This document shows positions 1-10,060 of a stretch of DNA of 64,000 nucleotides, piece after piece. The first letter of the stretch is position 1. Every line of letters starts with the position of its first letter. The translations under genes were made by a program, and so were the position numbers. The notes below the pieces were generated by a model. It saw nothing but the letters and a program-made list of their open reading frames with translations. It was not told the origin of the DNA and ran no database searches. This DNA is from Planctomycetes bacterium ADurb.Bin069 (lineage in GTDB: Bacteria; Planctomycetota; UBA8108; UBA8890; UBA8898), in contig MWEK01000003.1 of assembly GCA_002070955.1 (NCBI GenBank), forward strand, positions 124,001 through 188,000, written 5' to 3'.

Positions 1-225
1 CCCGCCGCCGCCGGCGCCCTTTCCCCGGCACGGCCCCGATCCCACCGCCGACGATCTGGCCTGCGAGCGGCGGTAGCGGCGGCGCGCGCCCCGATCCGGC
101 GGACATCAGCCGGCGCAACGTCTTGACCGCGAGCCTTCGGATGGGCGAAGATGCCGCGCTGCCGCTTTGGTCCGCGGCCTCCGCTCCCGGGAGCCGCGGC
201 GCAAGCGTATGAAAGGACGACACCC
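1..225. other. Window edge, no gene identified
   Basis: This stretch precedes the helicase gene. On the plus strand a short open frame ends at a TAG near position 75 and could be the tail of a gene lying outside the window, but 24 codons are too few to identify. The helicase reading frame stays open back to 151, but the ribosome binding site argues for a start at 226. I see no promoter I would defend. Confidence 0.4.
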
Positions 226-1746
226 GTGAGAGATGACGATTCCGCCCCGGAATCCCCGAATTCCGCCGCCGGCGCCGAGCGCCTGGTCGAGCCCGAGGAC
301 GCGCTGCCTCCCATCGACATGGAGCGGCTTCCGCCGCACTTGCGCGAGGCGGCGGCGCGCGCCGGTTGGACGGAGCTCATGCCGGTCCAGGCCCGCGCCA
401 TCCCCTACCTGCGCGCCGGCCGGGATCTCATGGTCCAGTCGCGCACGGGGAGCGGCAAGACCGGCGCCTTCATGCTGCCGATCCTCGAGCTCATCGACCG
501 CGGTTCCAAGGCCTGCCAGGCCTTGATCCTCGTGCCGACGCGGGAGTTGGCCCAACAGGTCGCGCGCGAGGCGGAGCTTCTTGGCGGCGCCCTCGGCATC
601 CGCACGGCGGCGGTCTACGGCGGCGTGCCCTACGGGGGGCAATTCGAGGCTTTCCGGCGCGGCGCGCACATCGTGGTCGGCACGCCGGGCCGCATCCTCG
701 ACCACCTTTTGAAGCGCACGCTCGCCTTCGACGCGGTTCAAATCCTGATTCTCGATGAGGCCGACCGCATGCTGTCGATGGGCTTCTATCCCGACATGTG
801 CGACATCAAACGCCATCTGCGGCCGCGGCCGGCGGGCAGCTACATGTTCTCGGCGACCTTCCCGCCCTACGTCATGAGCCTGGCGGGCCAGTTCCTGCGG
901 GCGCCCGAGCTCCTGAGCCTGAGCCGCGACCGGATTCACGTCATGGAGGTCGAGCACGTCCTCTACAAGACCCCCGCCCTGGACAAGGACCGCGCCCTGG
1001 TGCGCATCATCGAGATCGAGAACCCGGATTCGGCCCTGATCTTCTGCAACACGCGTTCGCGGGTGCACTACGTGTCGGTGGTGCTCCAGCGGTTCGGCTA
1101 CGATGCGGACGAGCTCAGCTCGGATCTCTCCCAGGCGGTGCGCGACAAGGTGCTCGGCCGCCTGCGGGCGGGAACGCTCAAGTTCCTGGTGGCGACCGAT
1201 GTGGCCGGCCGCGGCATCGACCTGCCCGAGCTATCGCACGTCATTCAGTACGACTTTCCCGAGGATCCCGAGGCCTATATCCACCGCGCGGGACGCACGG
1301 GACGCGCCGGCGCGGCGGGCGTGGCCATCTCGCTCGTGTCCGATGTGGAGCGTATCGGCCTCCTATCCCTCGCGAAGCGCTTCGGCATCGACCTTGACGA
1401 GCGGCCCGTCCCCACCGATGAAGAGGTGGCGGCGATCGTCTCCGAGCGGCTCACCGCCCTCCTGGAAGCCCGGCTGAGGACCCGCGACAAGCTGCAGATC
1501 GAACGCATGAAGCGCTTCGCGCCCCTGGCGCGGACCCTCGCCCAAAGCGAGGACGTGGCCGCGCTGCTCGTCATGGTGCTCGACGACCGCTACCAGGAGC
1601 TGCTTCACGCGCCCGCCCCGCAACCCGAGCCCGGGGGCGGACCCGAGCCGCGGGGCGAGCCGCGGACCCGCAGCTCCCGCGGCGGCGGGAGCCGGCGCGG
1701 GGGCCGCCGCGGCCGCGGGGGACGCGGCGGCGCTCGACGGGGCTGA
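226..1746 (+). CDS. DEAD-box ATP-dependent RNA helicase with RG-rich tail
   Basis: ATP-dependent RNA helicase acting in the cytoplasm on structured RNA (ribosome assembly, mRNA turnover or cold adaptation); the exact substrate cannot be read from sequence. All core motifs are present in order: Q motif (TELMPVQ), motif I (GSGKT), PTRELAQ, TPGR, DEAD (LDEADRML), SAT, RGIDLP and HRAGRTGRAG. The last 35-40 residues are a Gly/Arg-rich tail (SRGGGSRRGGRRGRGG), a typical RNA-binding extension. A GTG at 226 with GAAAGGA seven bases upstream is preferred over the in-frame ATG at 151, because residues before it look untranslated; this gives 506 residues. It ends 8 bases from the convergent giant surface-protein gene, with no room for a terminator between them. 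Confidence 0.93.
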   Translation: MRDDDSAPESPNSAAGAERLVEPEDALPPIDMERLPPHLREAAARAGWTELMPVQARAIPYLRAGRDLMVQSRTGSGKTGAFMLPILELIDRGSKACQALILVPTRELAQQVAREAELLGGALGIRTAAVYGGVPYGGQFEAFRRGAHIVVGTPGRILDHLLKRTLAFDAVQILILDEADRMLSMGFYPDMCDIKRHLRPRPAGSYMFSATFPPYVMSLAGQFLRAPELLSLSRDRIHVMEVEHVLYKTPALDKDRALVRIIEIENPDSALIFCNTRSRVHYVSVVLQRFGYDADELSSDLSQAVRDKVLGRLRAGTLKFLVATDVAGRGIDLPELSHVIQYDFPEDPEAYIHRAGRTGRAGAAGVAISLVSDVERIGLLSLAKRFGIDLDERPVPTDEEVAAIVSERLTALLEARLRTRDKLQIERMKRFAPLARTLAQSEDVAALLVMVLDDRYQELLHAPAPQPEPGGGPEPRGEPRTRSSRGGGSRRGGRRGRGGRGGARRG

Positions 1747-1753
1747 GATCGCG

Positions 1754-1820
1754 TCACGGCGCCGCGCAGGCCCTGGACGCGCACGCCGGCAGCGTGTCCT
1801 CCGTCGGATCGACCCCGCAT
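1754..1820 (-). other. Post-dockerin C-terminal tail with DPTxDxLxC motif
   Basis: The last ~20 residues after the dockerin of the giant protein contain CGVDPTEDTLPAC. The C25 peptidase at 16653 has the matching EDPTPDQLDC just after its dockerin. Two unrelated exported proteins sharing DPTxDxLxC at the extreme C-terminus suggests a functional tail (sorting, anchoring or disulfide capping). The function is inferred; only the sequence match is observed. Confidence 0.55.
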
Positions 1821-4800
1821 GCTTGCGCGCCCGGCGGCGGCAGCGAAGCGCCCGCGAAGAGATACGCGAGAATTCGAACGGCATCGGCGATATCGAGCCT
1901 GCCGTCGTCGTTGGCATCGGCCGCATCCGGGCACACGGGCGCCGGCGCTTCCGCGAACAGGTAGCCCAGCACGAAGATGGCGTCGGCGATATCCACGCGT
2001 CCGCTGTCATTGGCATCGCCGCGGCGGAAAAGCGGCGGCGGCGGCTCGGCGAAAGCGACCAGCGCGATGGCGCCGTTCTCCACGGCCGCCGCCTCCCACG
2101 CGCCGCTCGGCGCCATGAAGCTCACGGGGAAGGATGCGCCGCCGACATCGGAAGCGAGCGCAAGCTCGGCGCGATATCCCAGGGCATCCGCGGAGATGTC
2201 CGGCGCCGCGCGATACCTCAGGTTGCAGAGCACGATCTCCTCGCCTTCGGGCCAGCTTGACTCCGCCCCCTCGGGCAGCGTGGCGCGCACGTTCACGCCG
2301 TCGGCCTCGCGTTCGACCTCGAGCACCGCGCCCTCGAATGCCGTTCCCGCCGTCGCGGCGCCCAGAAACGCGACGAGGGCGGGATCGTGCCGGATGCCCG
2401 CCGCGAATCCGCGGATTTGGAGATCGCGCGCGAGCCGCGCGCGCAGCGGGACTTGGACGCCGGCCGCATCGCCGATGCGCGCCGCCGCGGAGCCGAGCTC
2501 CATGGTGCAGCGCAGGCCGACGACCTCCGCGCGGCATTCGGCCGGCAGCGATCGGCTTCCTTGGTCTCGGGCCGTGAGGGTCCATAGGTGGGCTCCGGGA
2601 AGCACGTCGCAATCGAGGTATTCGCTCGCCCCGGCCGGCACGACGGCGACCGGGACGCCATCGCGGACGATAGCGATTTCAATTCCCTCCGTTTGGGCCT
2701 CCCAGGAAATGAGCACATCGCGCCGGCCGCTTTCGACCTGGGCGCACCGGACCTGCGCGGGCCGCCACAGACCGACGGTCTCCTCGACCACGTTGTTCTC
2801 CACCACCGCTTCGCCCGGCGCGACGCCGATGGCGGCCCTGAAACGGTCCGCGCCGGTGCGGAGGCGCACGCGCTGTTCGAAACCAACCCAGGCATCGGGC
2901 TCCAGCACCGCGCCGCCGAGCGCCTCGGCGTGCAGCACCTCCCAGAGGTCCCGCGGCGCGTCCACGGCGCCGTCGCGGGCGAGTTCGAGCACGAGACCTT
3001 CCACGGAGGCCGGCGCGGCGCCGCGGTTGACGACCTGCGCCGTGATCACGACTTCCTGGCCGGGCTTTCCGTGAGGCGGCGCGATGGACAGGGCGACATG
3101 AAGATCCGGCCGCGCCGTGATGCGCAGGCGGCGCAGGCCCGCGCGCTCGCCGCGCCCCTTCTTCTGGATGACGCCGGGCCGGGACACGCCCACAACTTCG
3201 ATATTCTTGATATTCGGCCCCACCATGAGCCCCGTGGGCACAAAGAAATCCATCGATTCCTCAACCAACTGGTTGTCGGTGACGAGAGTCACCGTCGCGG
3301 GCCCGCCGGCAGCCGGAATTCGCGCCACGGCCAGCTCGCCGTCGCCGTCGCGCACAGCGCCTGCGCCATGGTAGATCATGCCGAGCAACAGGCTGCCGTC
3401 GGGACCCACGAACGCTTTCAGGTTCTTGCCGTAGAGTCGTCCGGCGGCATCCACCGGCCCGCCGTCCGTACCACGGACGAGCAAGCCCCAGAGATCGTGC
3501 AGTACCTCGCCCTCGCGGCCGAGGATGAGACCGGCGTTGACGCGCTTTAGGATCAGCCCCTCGTCAACAACGTCGAAGCGATTGATCCCGCGGCTATCCA
3601 GGCAATCCATGCCGACCGCGATGATAGTCACCTGCTCGGAATTATCAGCGGGCACCGCTTCGTTGGCGCCGGGCGCGGAGCAGGAACGCTGGAAGGTAAA
3701 CGCCTGATCGCCGGGACCGCATTCCCAGATCTCGATGGTACGATCGAACACGGTCGTGAGATCGGCGTCAGCATCCTTGATGAATGACAGTATGGCCGCG
3801 GTGCCCTCCCCCACGGGTCTCCTGGCAAGTCGCACCATGTGCTTGAGCGCGCCGTCGCCGGCGCCGATGAGCTGCGGTTCGGGCGCGACGGCGGCGAGCG
3901 GAGCCACCTGTACGACGCACGCCGCGACCGCCGAAGCCCGGGGATCCGTGCTGTCCTCCTGCGTGCAACGTACCCAGGCGACCGCAACCCTGGCTCCGTA
4001 GCCGCAGGCGCACACCTGGGGGAACGCATCGGCCTTGTGGGCGTGGTCGTGGTCGGAGAGCCGGAGCGGACGCGACCAGCCCGATCCGGGCGTCCAGACG
4101 GCAAGATACACGTCCTGCATGGTTTGGAACGCGGCGTATTCGTTGACATCCAAGTCGCCGTCCTGCATGAACGCCTGGTTGAACTGCACGAGGGGGAGCT
4201 GGTTCTCGCTCCAGACGAGCACTGCCTGCCCCGGCTCGCCCGGATTCGCACCGGGAACCCATGCCAGCACGGGATCCGAGGGCATGCGGCCCGCGGCGTC
4301 AGGCCAGATCGCCGCCGGCGCCGAGGGTTCGCCATCGCCCTCGCGCAGACTCCAGAAGAGCTGCGGCGCCGCGCGCGCCGGATCGGGATCCGTGTCCTGA
4401 ACCCACACGGTGAGCGCATACCAATCGTCGCCGCATACCGCCGGCAGGACTTCCTCGGGATCGGGATCTTCGTCAGGACCTTTGAATGCGAAGGCCGGTC
4501 GGTCCGCCGCCGCTCCGCTCGACAGGCCGCAGTCGTCGGGATCGACCCAGCACCAGCGGCATAAATCGCAGGGCGGCGTCAGGCAGCCGCTCGCATTGAG
4601 CAGCGTCACCGTCCCGAACTTGCAGACGCGGATGCCGCACACCTTGCCGTAGAAGCTCACCCAGAGGTAGAACCTCCAGCAGAGATCCGCGTCGAGTCCG
4701 AAGCAATCCATGAGACCTCCGCCGCCGTCCAGAAGCGGCAGGGAATCGACTTGCAGTTCGATCGGAACGCCAAGACGGGCTTCGGCAGTGGCGGACACGC

Positions 4801-7800
4801 CCGCGCCGACAAGGAACGCGATATCGGCGTCGAGCCAGGTTTCGATGCTCGGCTCGATATGGGGGCAGACGGCGGCATAGGCCTTGGGCGCGAGGTCGCG
4901 CTCGGTGTTCAAGGCGAGTTCGGCGCCGAGATCCAAGCCGTAGCTCATACCGATCCGCATGCCCCACGTGATCGTTATGAACCACGCCTGCGCGATGGGC
5001 ACCGTCTTCTTGAAGATCGTCATGTTGCCACCGAAGACATTCGGCTTGCAAGCGCGGAAACAGAGATGGCTGCCGCGGTCGCCGGCATGCAGGCATTCGA
5101 CGCCCTGCAGGCGGAAGTTCTTGTCGATAAGCTTCTTGTTTAAGAACTGGACGAGAACCTCGGCGCCCACCGCCGAGCGTCGCATGTGGTACTTCTCGGT
5201 CATCGAAAAGGGGATGTCAGCCGTGAGCGCCGCTTTGACGCGGTTGTCGAGCTTGAGCTCCGGGAGACAGGCGCTGCCCACGCATAAACGGTACGGCCCG
5301 ATGGGCTTGTCCCATTCGACGATCCCGAGCCCGCTCGGCCAGCCCGGCACGCGGGGCGTGAAACCGTTCGGAAGCCGCAGGTGGAAAGCGTACGACCGCG
5401 TCTTCGAGTCGACGGAGATCTTCGACTCCAAAGCCTCGGCAAGGGGCCACTCATCACGCCAGGGCAACGGTACGCGCCAGGCGGTGGCGCGGGCGATGTC
5501 ATGCTCGGCCAGAAATAAACCACCCCATGCGAAGCACCAAACCTCGACGGGCAGGCCGGCCTCGATGCCATCGACAGCAGGCAACAGCGAAAAATCGATC
5601 TCGCCGCGCCACCAGCAGGGCCTCGTCATGGCCTCTTCGCGTGTCATGTCCACGGGCTCGGCGGGTACCCACGGCCAAGACTCCGGAGGGTGGTTCTTGT
5701 ATCCGAACTGATAGTACACGGGCAAGCGGGGCTCGTCCGGGTAGTCCCACAGACCCTGCCATCCGGGCCGCACGTAAGTGTAGTACTCGAGCTTGAAGGG
5801 GGTCACCGCCTGGTGCGGGTAAGGCGTCTCTTCGTCGACCTGGCGCCTAGCCTTGGCGGCATCCGGACCGACGAACACGTTCGGGTTGGTCAGCCCGAAC
5901 TCGTTGTAGATCTGGTCGACTTCCAAGATATCGGTTGCGCTGCCCGGCGTGCGGACGTTGAGCAGCATCGCGCGGGACCTGAGGCGGGCCTCGTCGCAGT
6001 TGGCGCCCCTCGCCGTCACCGTGACCCGGTAGAGCGCGCTGCGCACATACATGTGCGCGACGGTCGTGCCCGACGAGATAGCGCTGCCTCCGTCCCCGAA
6101 GTCCCAGCGATACTCGGCGACGGGAGCCGAGCCGGCCTTGGGGCTCACGGTGAAGAGAAAGCTCCGCATGCCCTCGATGGCTTGCATTACAGGCGACCCG
6201 CCGGCGCCGCGGGAGGCACCTTCCTTGGCCTGGTTGAAATCCAACGTTTGGAAGCTCGGAAGGCCGGTTTCCACCCAGGTGATCTCATTGAGTGCGATCT
6301 TGCCGTCGCGCTCCGTGAGAGGCGTCACTCGGATCATCGGATTGGGCGCCGTGATCTCCGCAAGCTCAAAAAGTTCCACGATTTCGCACTCCCAGCATCG
6401 TTTGCAGGTCTCGCCGAGCTCGTGGATCACATCGCCGTCATAAAGCCGGGGATTGAGGTACGCCGGGCTATCATCGAAGTGCAGGAAGACCGCCGCGGAC
6501 GAGTCTTCGGGCGCATCGAGGTAAAGGGTGAAGAAGTACCGATGCATGTTCCCGTCGCCGGTGAGGCTCATCTGACCGAAGCCAGGCTCGTTCTGCTTGA
6601 GTCCCTCTGCCTCTGGGTCCACCACCACTGTCGTCGTGATCCATTCCGGCCGGCCGGCTTCCGCGGGGAAGCTCACGGGCTGCCAACGCAGCTTCTTCAG
6701 GGTGTACCGGCCCGCGTCGTCCGACTCGAATTCTTTTCTGGACCGAATTAGAAGCTGGAGCTCCGCGCCCTCGGGAAAGGCCCCTCTCCGCGAAAGCAGC
6801 AGGCGCACCACGAGGTATCGCACCGGCGACCCGTCGATGGAGGACGGGAACTCGATGAGGCCCCCGAACTCGCACCCCGCCGCAAGTTTCTTCACGCCGG
6901 TCCCGGGACGGCCGGCGGAGCCGCCCACCCAGGCATCGTTCGAACAGTACGTCTCCGCCCCGATGTCCACGGTCGTGACACCACCGTCGATCCCGGCGTC
7001 GGGATCGCCGTTTGCCTTAATGGTCACCTCGCCCGCCGAGGCCGCCTGCTCCGGATCGAGGTGCACCATCGTGCTCTCCCCCGGCAGCACGTGCACCTCG
7101 CCGTCGCTGGTCACGACCTCGAGCGAAGGGTACGATCCGGCCGTGTCCCACTCTAGATCGCAGCTTCCGTCGGCATTCCACGTGACGTTGACGTTCTGCA
7201 CGGGGTTCTGCATTCGCCGCCCCAGGAAGAAGCCGTCTTTCAGGCGCAGCTTCCCGGCCGAGTCCCACACGTGAATGTCGACCGTGCCGGTGTTCCCCGC
7301 CTTGGCGGCCGGCGTGCGCACGGTGATGCTCGTCGCCGTGGCGTTCAGGACCGCTGCCTTGTAGACGCCCAGATACACCGCGAGCCCCGGCCCCGGTACG
7401 AACCCGTTGCCCTTGACCACAACCTCGGCGCCGCCTTCGATCGGGGCCCAATTCGGATTCGCGCCGGTGATCTCGCGCCGGTCGGCCACATAGCGGAAGC
7501 CCCGCGCGAGCACGGCATCGCCGGCGCGCACATCCACATAGCAGCCGCCGGGACACGCGACAGCCGGCGTCGTCGCGCGTAAGCACCGCGCGCTTACGAA
7601 CCGGACGTCCGGCGCCGGCGCCTGCCCGAAGCGCACCGCCAGCCCGGGCCGAAAGTTGCGGCCGTGGATTTCGACGACGGTGCCGCCCGCCAGCGGGCCG
7701 GCCCACGGCTCCACCCGTTCGATGACCGTGCCGGGCGAGACTTTCCCGGGATTGAGCAGGGTGAACAGGTAAGGGGACGTCGACACCCCGACAAGCTCCG

Positions 7801-10060
7801 GCAGGCCGTTCCGATCCAAATCCACCGCGTGCACGTCGTCCAGCGAGGAGTACCTGTAAGTGAACGCGGTTTCGACCTCGGCGAAAGTCCCGTCGCCGCG
7901 ATTCCAGAGCACGGTGATCCCCCAATTGACGCTCTGACCGGGGACCGGATCGTGCACGGAGCAAGCCAAATCGACAACGCCGTCGCCGTCAAGGTCGGCG
8001 GCGGCAAGCCCCTTGGGCAGGTGACCCGCGGTGATGGCGAAGGGGTCATGGAAAGCCCTGCCTCCGCGTCCCAGCCAGACATACACTCGCCCCAACTGCC
8101 TGTCGGTCTTGGCCGCGTCGATGATGCCGTCCCCGTTGAAATCCGCCGCCGCCAGGCCGTCGCCCTCGGCGGTCGCCCCCAGGAGGAGACGCGGCAGATA
8201 CCGGGCCGCTTGCAGCGTGCCGTTGCCGTTGCCGTAGAATACGGCGAGCGGCCGCTCGCCTCCCACATCGACCAGGCAGTCAAGGCGCGAATCGCCGTCG
8301 AGATCGATGATCTTAAGGTTGCGGCTCGCCGCGAAGCTTGGCAGCCCCTCGTAGGCCGCGTAGGGTTCGAAGCCGTGATCGGCGCGCCCCAGAAAAACGT
8401 AGACGCCGGAGGAGGAGCTCACCGGCGTGCGCCGGCCGGCGACCACGATATCCGGAAACGCGTCGTCGTTCAGGCGCCCCGCCGCGACGCCCTGGGCGCC
8501 CAGGCTTTCCCCGAGGGTCCCGGCATACTCCAGACCGTTCTGGCCGTCGCCGTGATAAACCTCCACCCCGCGCCCATAGCACGCCAGGAGGACATCGGCG
8601 GCGCCATCGCCGTTGACGTCGGCACAGGCCAAGTCGCGGATGCCGGCGCCCTCGGCCATGGGCCACGCCGCTTCTTCGCGCAGCGAGCCGTCAGCACGCG
8701 CCGACAGGATCACGATCTCGCGCGCACCGCCGTCGGCGATCACGATTTCGGGCCTGCCATCGCCGTTCAGGTCGCCGACCGCGGTCGCATCGATCCGGTG
8801 GCCCGCGCCGAGATCGTAGCAACGTTCGCCGGAAATGCCGTGCGGCAGGCCGCCCAAGCCGATGAAAGCTTGCCCCTTGTTGGAGAGCAACCCCACGAGA
8901 TCGTCGACCCCGTCGCCGTTCAAATCGCACGCCAGCCCCCCCGCGAAAGGCTCGTGGAGCGCGTAAGTGCCGGCGGTTCCGAACCGCCGGTTGCCTAGCC
9001 CGGTGAAGATCGCCCCGTGCTGGCCGATCGGCGCGGAGCTCGCGCTCGCGAAGATGTCCTTAAGGCCGTCTCCGGTCAGATCGCCCACCGCCAGCCAGGA
9101 AGGCCCGGGCGGCGTATCCAGGAAGAGCGGCGTCGCGGCGAAGGTGCCATCGCCGAAGCCGAAACGGACCGCGAGACGGTTGGAGTTTCTCAGCGCGATC
9201 ACCAGATCCTGGCGCTTATCGCCGTCGAGGTCGGCCGCCACGATCCAGGCGCCGCCCACGCCGCCCGTGTCGACGAGCGGCGTTCGGATCGAGAAGCCGC
9301 CTTTCCCATCGCCGAGGGCGATCTGAACCTTGTCGCCGCTTCGGAGCACCGCGAGATCGATGTTCCCATCGCCGTCGAAATCCGCGGCCGCCGCTCCCAA
9401 GATGAGGCCGCTGTCCGGAATGGCGCTCTCCAGGCGTTTGAAGTTGCCGTTGCCCTCGTTGACGAGCGTCATGACGGGGTCCGGGGCGCTGAACTCGTAG
9501 GCCAGGCAGATGAGGTCGGGGCGCCCATCGCGATTCAGATCGCAGACGAAGAGCCGCGGCTCTTTGGCGGGCGGGAGCGGCTTGCGTCCGGGGAGATTGA
9601 AAAACGCGCTCGCCCGCGGAAACCGACCCCGGCCGTCGCCGAAGAAGACGCGCACGGCCTCCTCCTCCACGACGGAGGTCGCCTGCCGGTTGCCGCTCGC
9701 CACGGCGCAATCCAGGTTGCCGTCGCCGTCGAAGTCCGCCACGGCGACGGTGTACGGACCGCCCTTCGGCCACTCGATCGGAACCGCGCTGGTGACGAAG
9801 CGCCCCTCGCCGGCGCCGAACAGAATCGAAACCTCGGGCGAGGACGTCGAGTGGCACGCGATGGCGAGATCCACGAGCCCGTCGTTGTCGAAGTCGCCGG
9901 CAGCTACATCATTCGGAGACGGACCCGTCGCGTAATGCATGGGGAAGGGAGGCGCCGCGGAAAGCAGCGGCGCCAGGCACAGAACCGCCGGCCAGAGGTG
10001 CCGCCAAAAGGGGACGCTGCGACGATGGACGACAACCAAAGAGGGGCTCCATGAACACAT
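1754..10060 (-). CDS. Giant secreted FG-GAP/IPT/PKD/CARDB/cohesin-like protein with C-terminal dockerin
   Basis: A 2768-residue exported surface or extracellular protein. The start ATG at 10060 has a strong Shine-Dalgarno (AGGAGGTG), followed by a signal peptide (hydrophobic stretch about residues 22-36). Domains in order: about 14 FG-GAP/VCBS repeats with Ca-binding loops (DFDGDGNLD, DLNGDGRPE) at 40-740, predicting a beta-propeller; two IPT/TIG domains near 780-950; a PKD domain near 1290-1375 (YRWDFGDGG); a long unassigned middle section rich in Trp and Cys; a CARDB-like domain near 2317-2420; an FN3-like segment near 2430-2500; a cohesin-like beta-sandwich near 2515-2650; and a dockerin pair near 2677-2745 (GDANDSGRVDIADA and DANDDGRLDIADA). 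It ends in a Cys-containing tail with the motif DPTEDTLPAC. No catalytic domain was recognised. Likely roles are adhesion, matrix binding or cell-surface display. Confidence 0.9.
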   Translation of the reverse strand: MCSWSPSLVVVHRRSVPFWRHLWPAVLCLAPLLSAAPPFPMHYATGPSPNDVAAGDFDNDGLVDLAIACHSTSSPEVSILFGAGEGRFVTSAVPIEWPKGGPYTVAVADFDGDGNLDCAVASGNRQATSVVEEEAVRVFFGDGRGRFPRASAFFNLPGRKPLPPAKEPRLFVCDLNRDGRPDLICLAYEFSAPDPVMTLVNEGNGNFKRLESAIPDSGLILGAAAADFDGDGNIDLAVLRSGDKVQIALGDGKGGFSIRTPLVDTGGVGGAWIVAADLDGDKRQDLVIALRNSNRLAVRFGFGDGTFAATPLFLDTPPGPSWLAVGDLTGDGLKDIFASASSAPIGQHGAIFTGLGNRRFGTAGTYALHEPFAGGLACDLNGDGVDDLVGLLSNKGQAFIGLGGLPHGISGERCYDLGAGHRIDATAVGDLNGDGRPEIVIADGGAREIVILSARADGSLREEAAWPMAEGAGIRDLACADVNGDGAADVLLACYGRGVEVYHGDGQNGLEYAGTLGESLGAQGVAAGRLNDDAFPDIVVAGRRTPVSSSSGVYVFLGRADHGFEPYAAYEGLPSFAASRNLKIIDLDGDSRLDCLVDVGGERPLAVFYGNGNGTLQAARYLPRLLLGATAEGDGLAAADFNGDGIIDAAKTDRQLGRVYVWLGRGGRAFHDPFAITAGHLPKGLAAADLDGDGVVDLACSVHDPVPGQSVNWGITVLWNRGDGTFAEVETAFTYRYSSLDDVHAVDLDRNGLPELVGVSTSPYLFTLLNPGKVSPGTVIERVEPWAGPLAGGTVVEIHGRNFRPGLAVRFGQAPAPDVRFVSARCLRATTPAVACPGGCYVDVRAGDAVLARGFRYVADRREITGANPNWAPIEGGAEVVVKGNGFVPGPGLAVYLGVYKAAVLNATATSITVRTPAAKAGNTGTVDIHVWDSAGKLRLKDGFFLGRRMQNPVQNVNVTWNADGSCDLEWDTAGSYPSLEVVTSDGEVHVLPGESTMVHLDPEQAASAGEVTIKANGDPDAGIDGGVTTVDIGAETYCSNDAWVGGSAGRPGTGVKKLAAGCEFGGLIEFPSSIDGSPVRYLVVRLLLSRRGAFPEGAELQLLIRSRKEFESDDAGRYTLKKLRWQPVSFPAEAGRPEWITTTVVVDPEAEGLKQNEPGFGQMSLTGDGNMHRYFFTLYLDAPEDSSAAVFLHFDDSPAYLNPRLYDGDVIHELGETCKRCWECEIVELFELAEITAPNPMIRVTPLTERDGKIALNEITWVETGLPSFQTLDFNQAKEGASRGAGGSPVMQAIEGMRSFLFTVSPKAGSAPVAEYRWDFGDGGSAISSGTTVAHMYVRSALYRVTVTARGANCDEARLRSRAMLLNVRTPGSATDILEVDQIYNEFGLTNPNVFVGPDAAKARRQVDEETPYPHQAVTPFKLEYYTYVRPGWQGLWDYPDEPRLPVYYQFGYKNHPPESWPWVPAEPVDMTREEAMTRPCWWRGEIDFSLLPAVDGIEAGLPVEVWCFAWGGLFLAEHDIARATAWRVPLPWRDEWPLAEALESKISVDSKTRSYAFHLRLPNGFTPRVPGWPSGLGIVEWDKPIGPYRLCVGSACLPELKLDNRVKAALTADIPFSMTEKYHMRRSAVGAEVLVQFLNKKLIDKNFRLQGVECLHAGDRGSHLCFRACKPNVFGGNMTIFKKTVPIAQAWFITITWGMRIGMSYGLDLGAELALNTERDLAPKAYAAVCPHIEPSIETWLDADIAFLVGAGVSATAEARLGVPIELQVDSLPLLDGGGGLMDCFGLDADLCWRFYLWVSFYGKVCGIRVCKFGTVTLLNASGCLTPPCDLCRWCWVDPDDCGLSSGAAADRPAFAFKGPDEDPDPEEVLPAVCGDDWYALTVWVQDTDPDPARAAPQLFWSLREGDGEPSAPAAIWPDAAGRMPSDPVLAWVPGANPGEPGQAVLVWSENQLPLVQFNQAFMQDGDLDVNEYAAFQTMQDVYLAVWTPGSGWSRPLRLSDHDHAHKADAFPQVCACGYGARVAVAWVRCTQEDSTDPRASAVAACVVQVAPLAAVAPEPQLIGAGDGALKHMVRLARRPVGEGTAAILSFIKDADADLTTVFDRTIEIWECGPGDQAFTFQRSCSAPGANEAVPADNSEQVTIIAVGMDCLDSRGINRFDVVDEGLILKRVNAGLILGREGEVLHDLWGLLVRGTDGGPVDAAGRLYGKNLKAFVGPDGSLLLGMIYHGAGAVRDGDGELAVARIPAAGGPATVTLVTDNQLVEESMDFFVPTGLMVGPNIKNIEVVGVSRPGVIQKKGRGERAGLRRLRITARPDLHVALSIAPPHGKPGQEVVITAQVVNRGAAPASVEGLVLELARDGAVDAPRDLWEVLHAEALGGAVLEPDAWVGFEQRVRLRTGADRFRAAIGVAPGEAVVENNVVEETVGLWRPAQVRCAQVESGRRDVLISWEAQTEGIEIAIVRDGVPVAVVPAGASEYLDCDVLPGAHLWTLTARDQGSRSLPAECRAEVVGLRCTMELGSAAARIGDAAGVQVPLRARLARDLQIRGFAAGIRHDPALVAFLGAATAGTAFEGAVLEVEREADGVNVRATLPEGAESSWPEGEEIVLCNLRYRAAPDISADALGYRAELALASDVGGASFPVSFMAPSGAWEAAAVENGAIALVAFAEPPPPLFRRGDANDSGRVDIADAIFVLGYLFAEAPAPVCPDAADANDDGRLDIADAVRILAYLFAGASLPPPGAQACGVDPTEDTLPACASRACAAP

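Noticed and set aside
106..1068. Minus-strand 320-codon open frame
   Set aside because: Antisense shadow of the DEAD-box helicase, whose motifs are all in frame on the plus strand.
7600..10000. Tandem repeat DNA array or CRISPR
   Set aside because: The recurring sequence is the coding reflection of FG-GAP protein repeats; unit lengths and sequences vary and there are no spacers.
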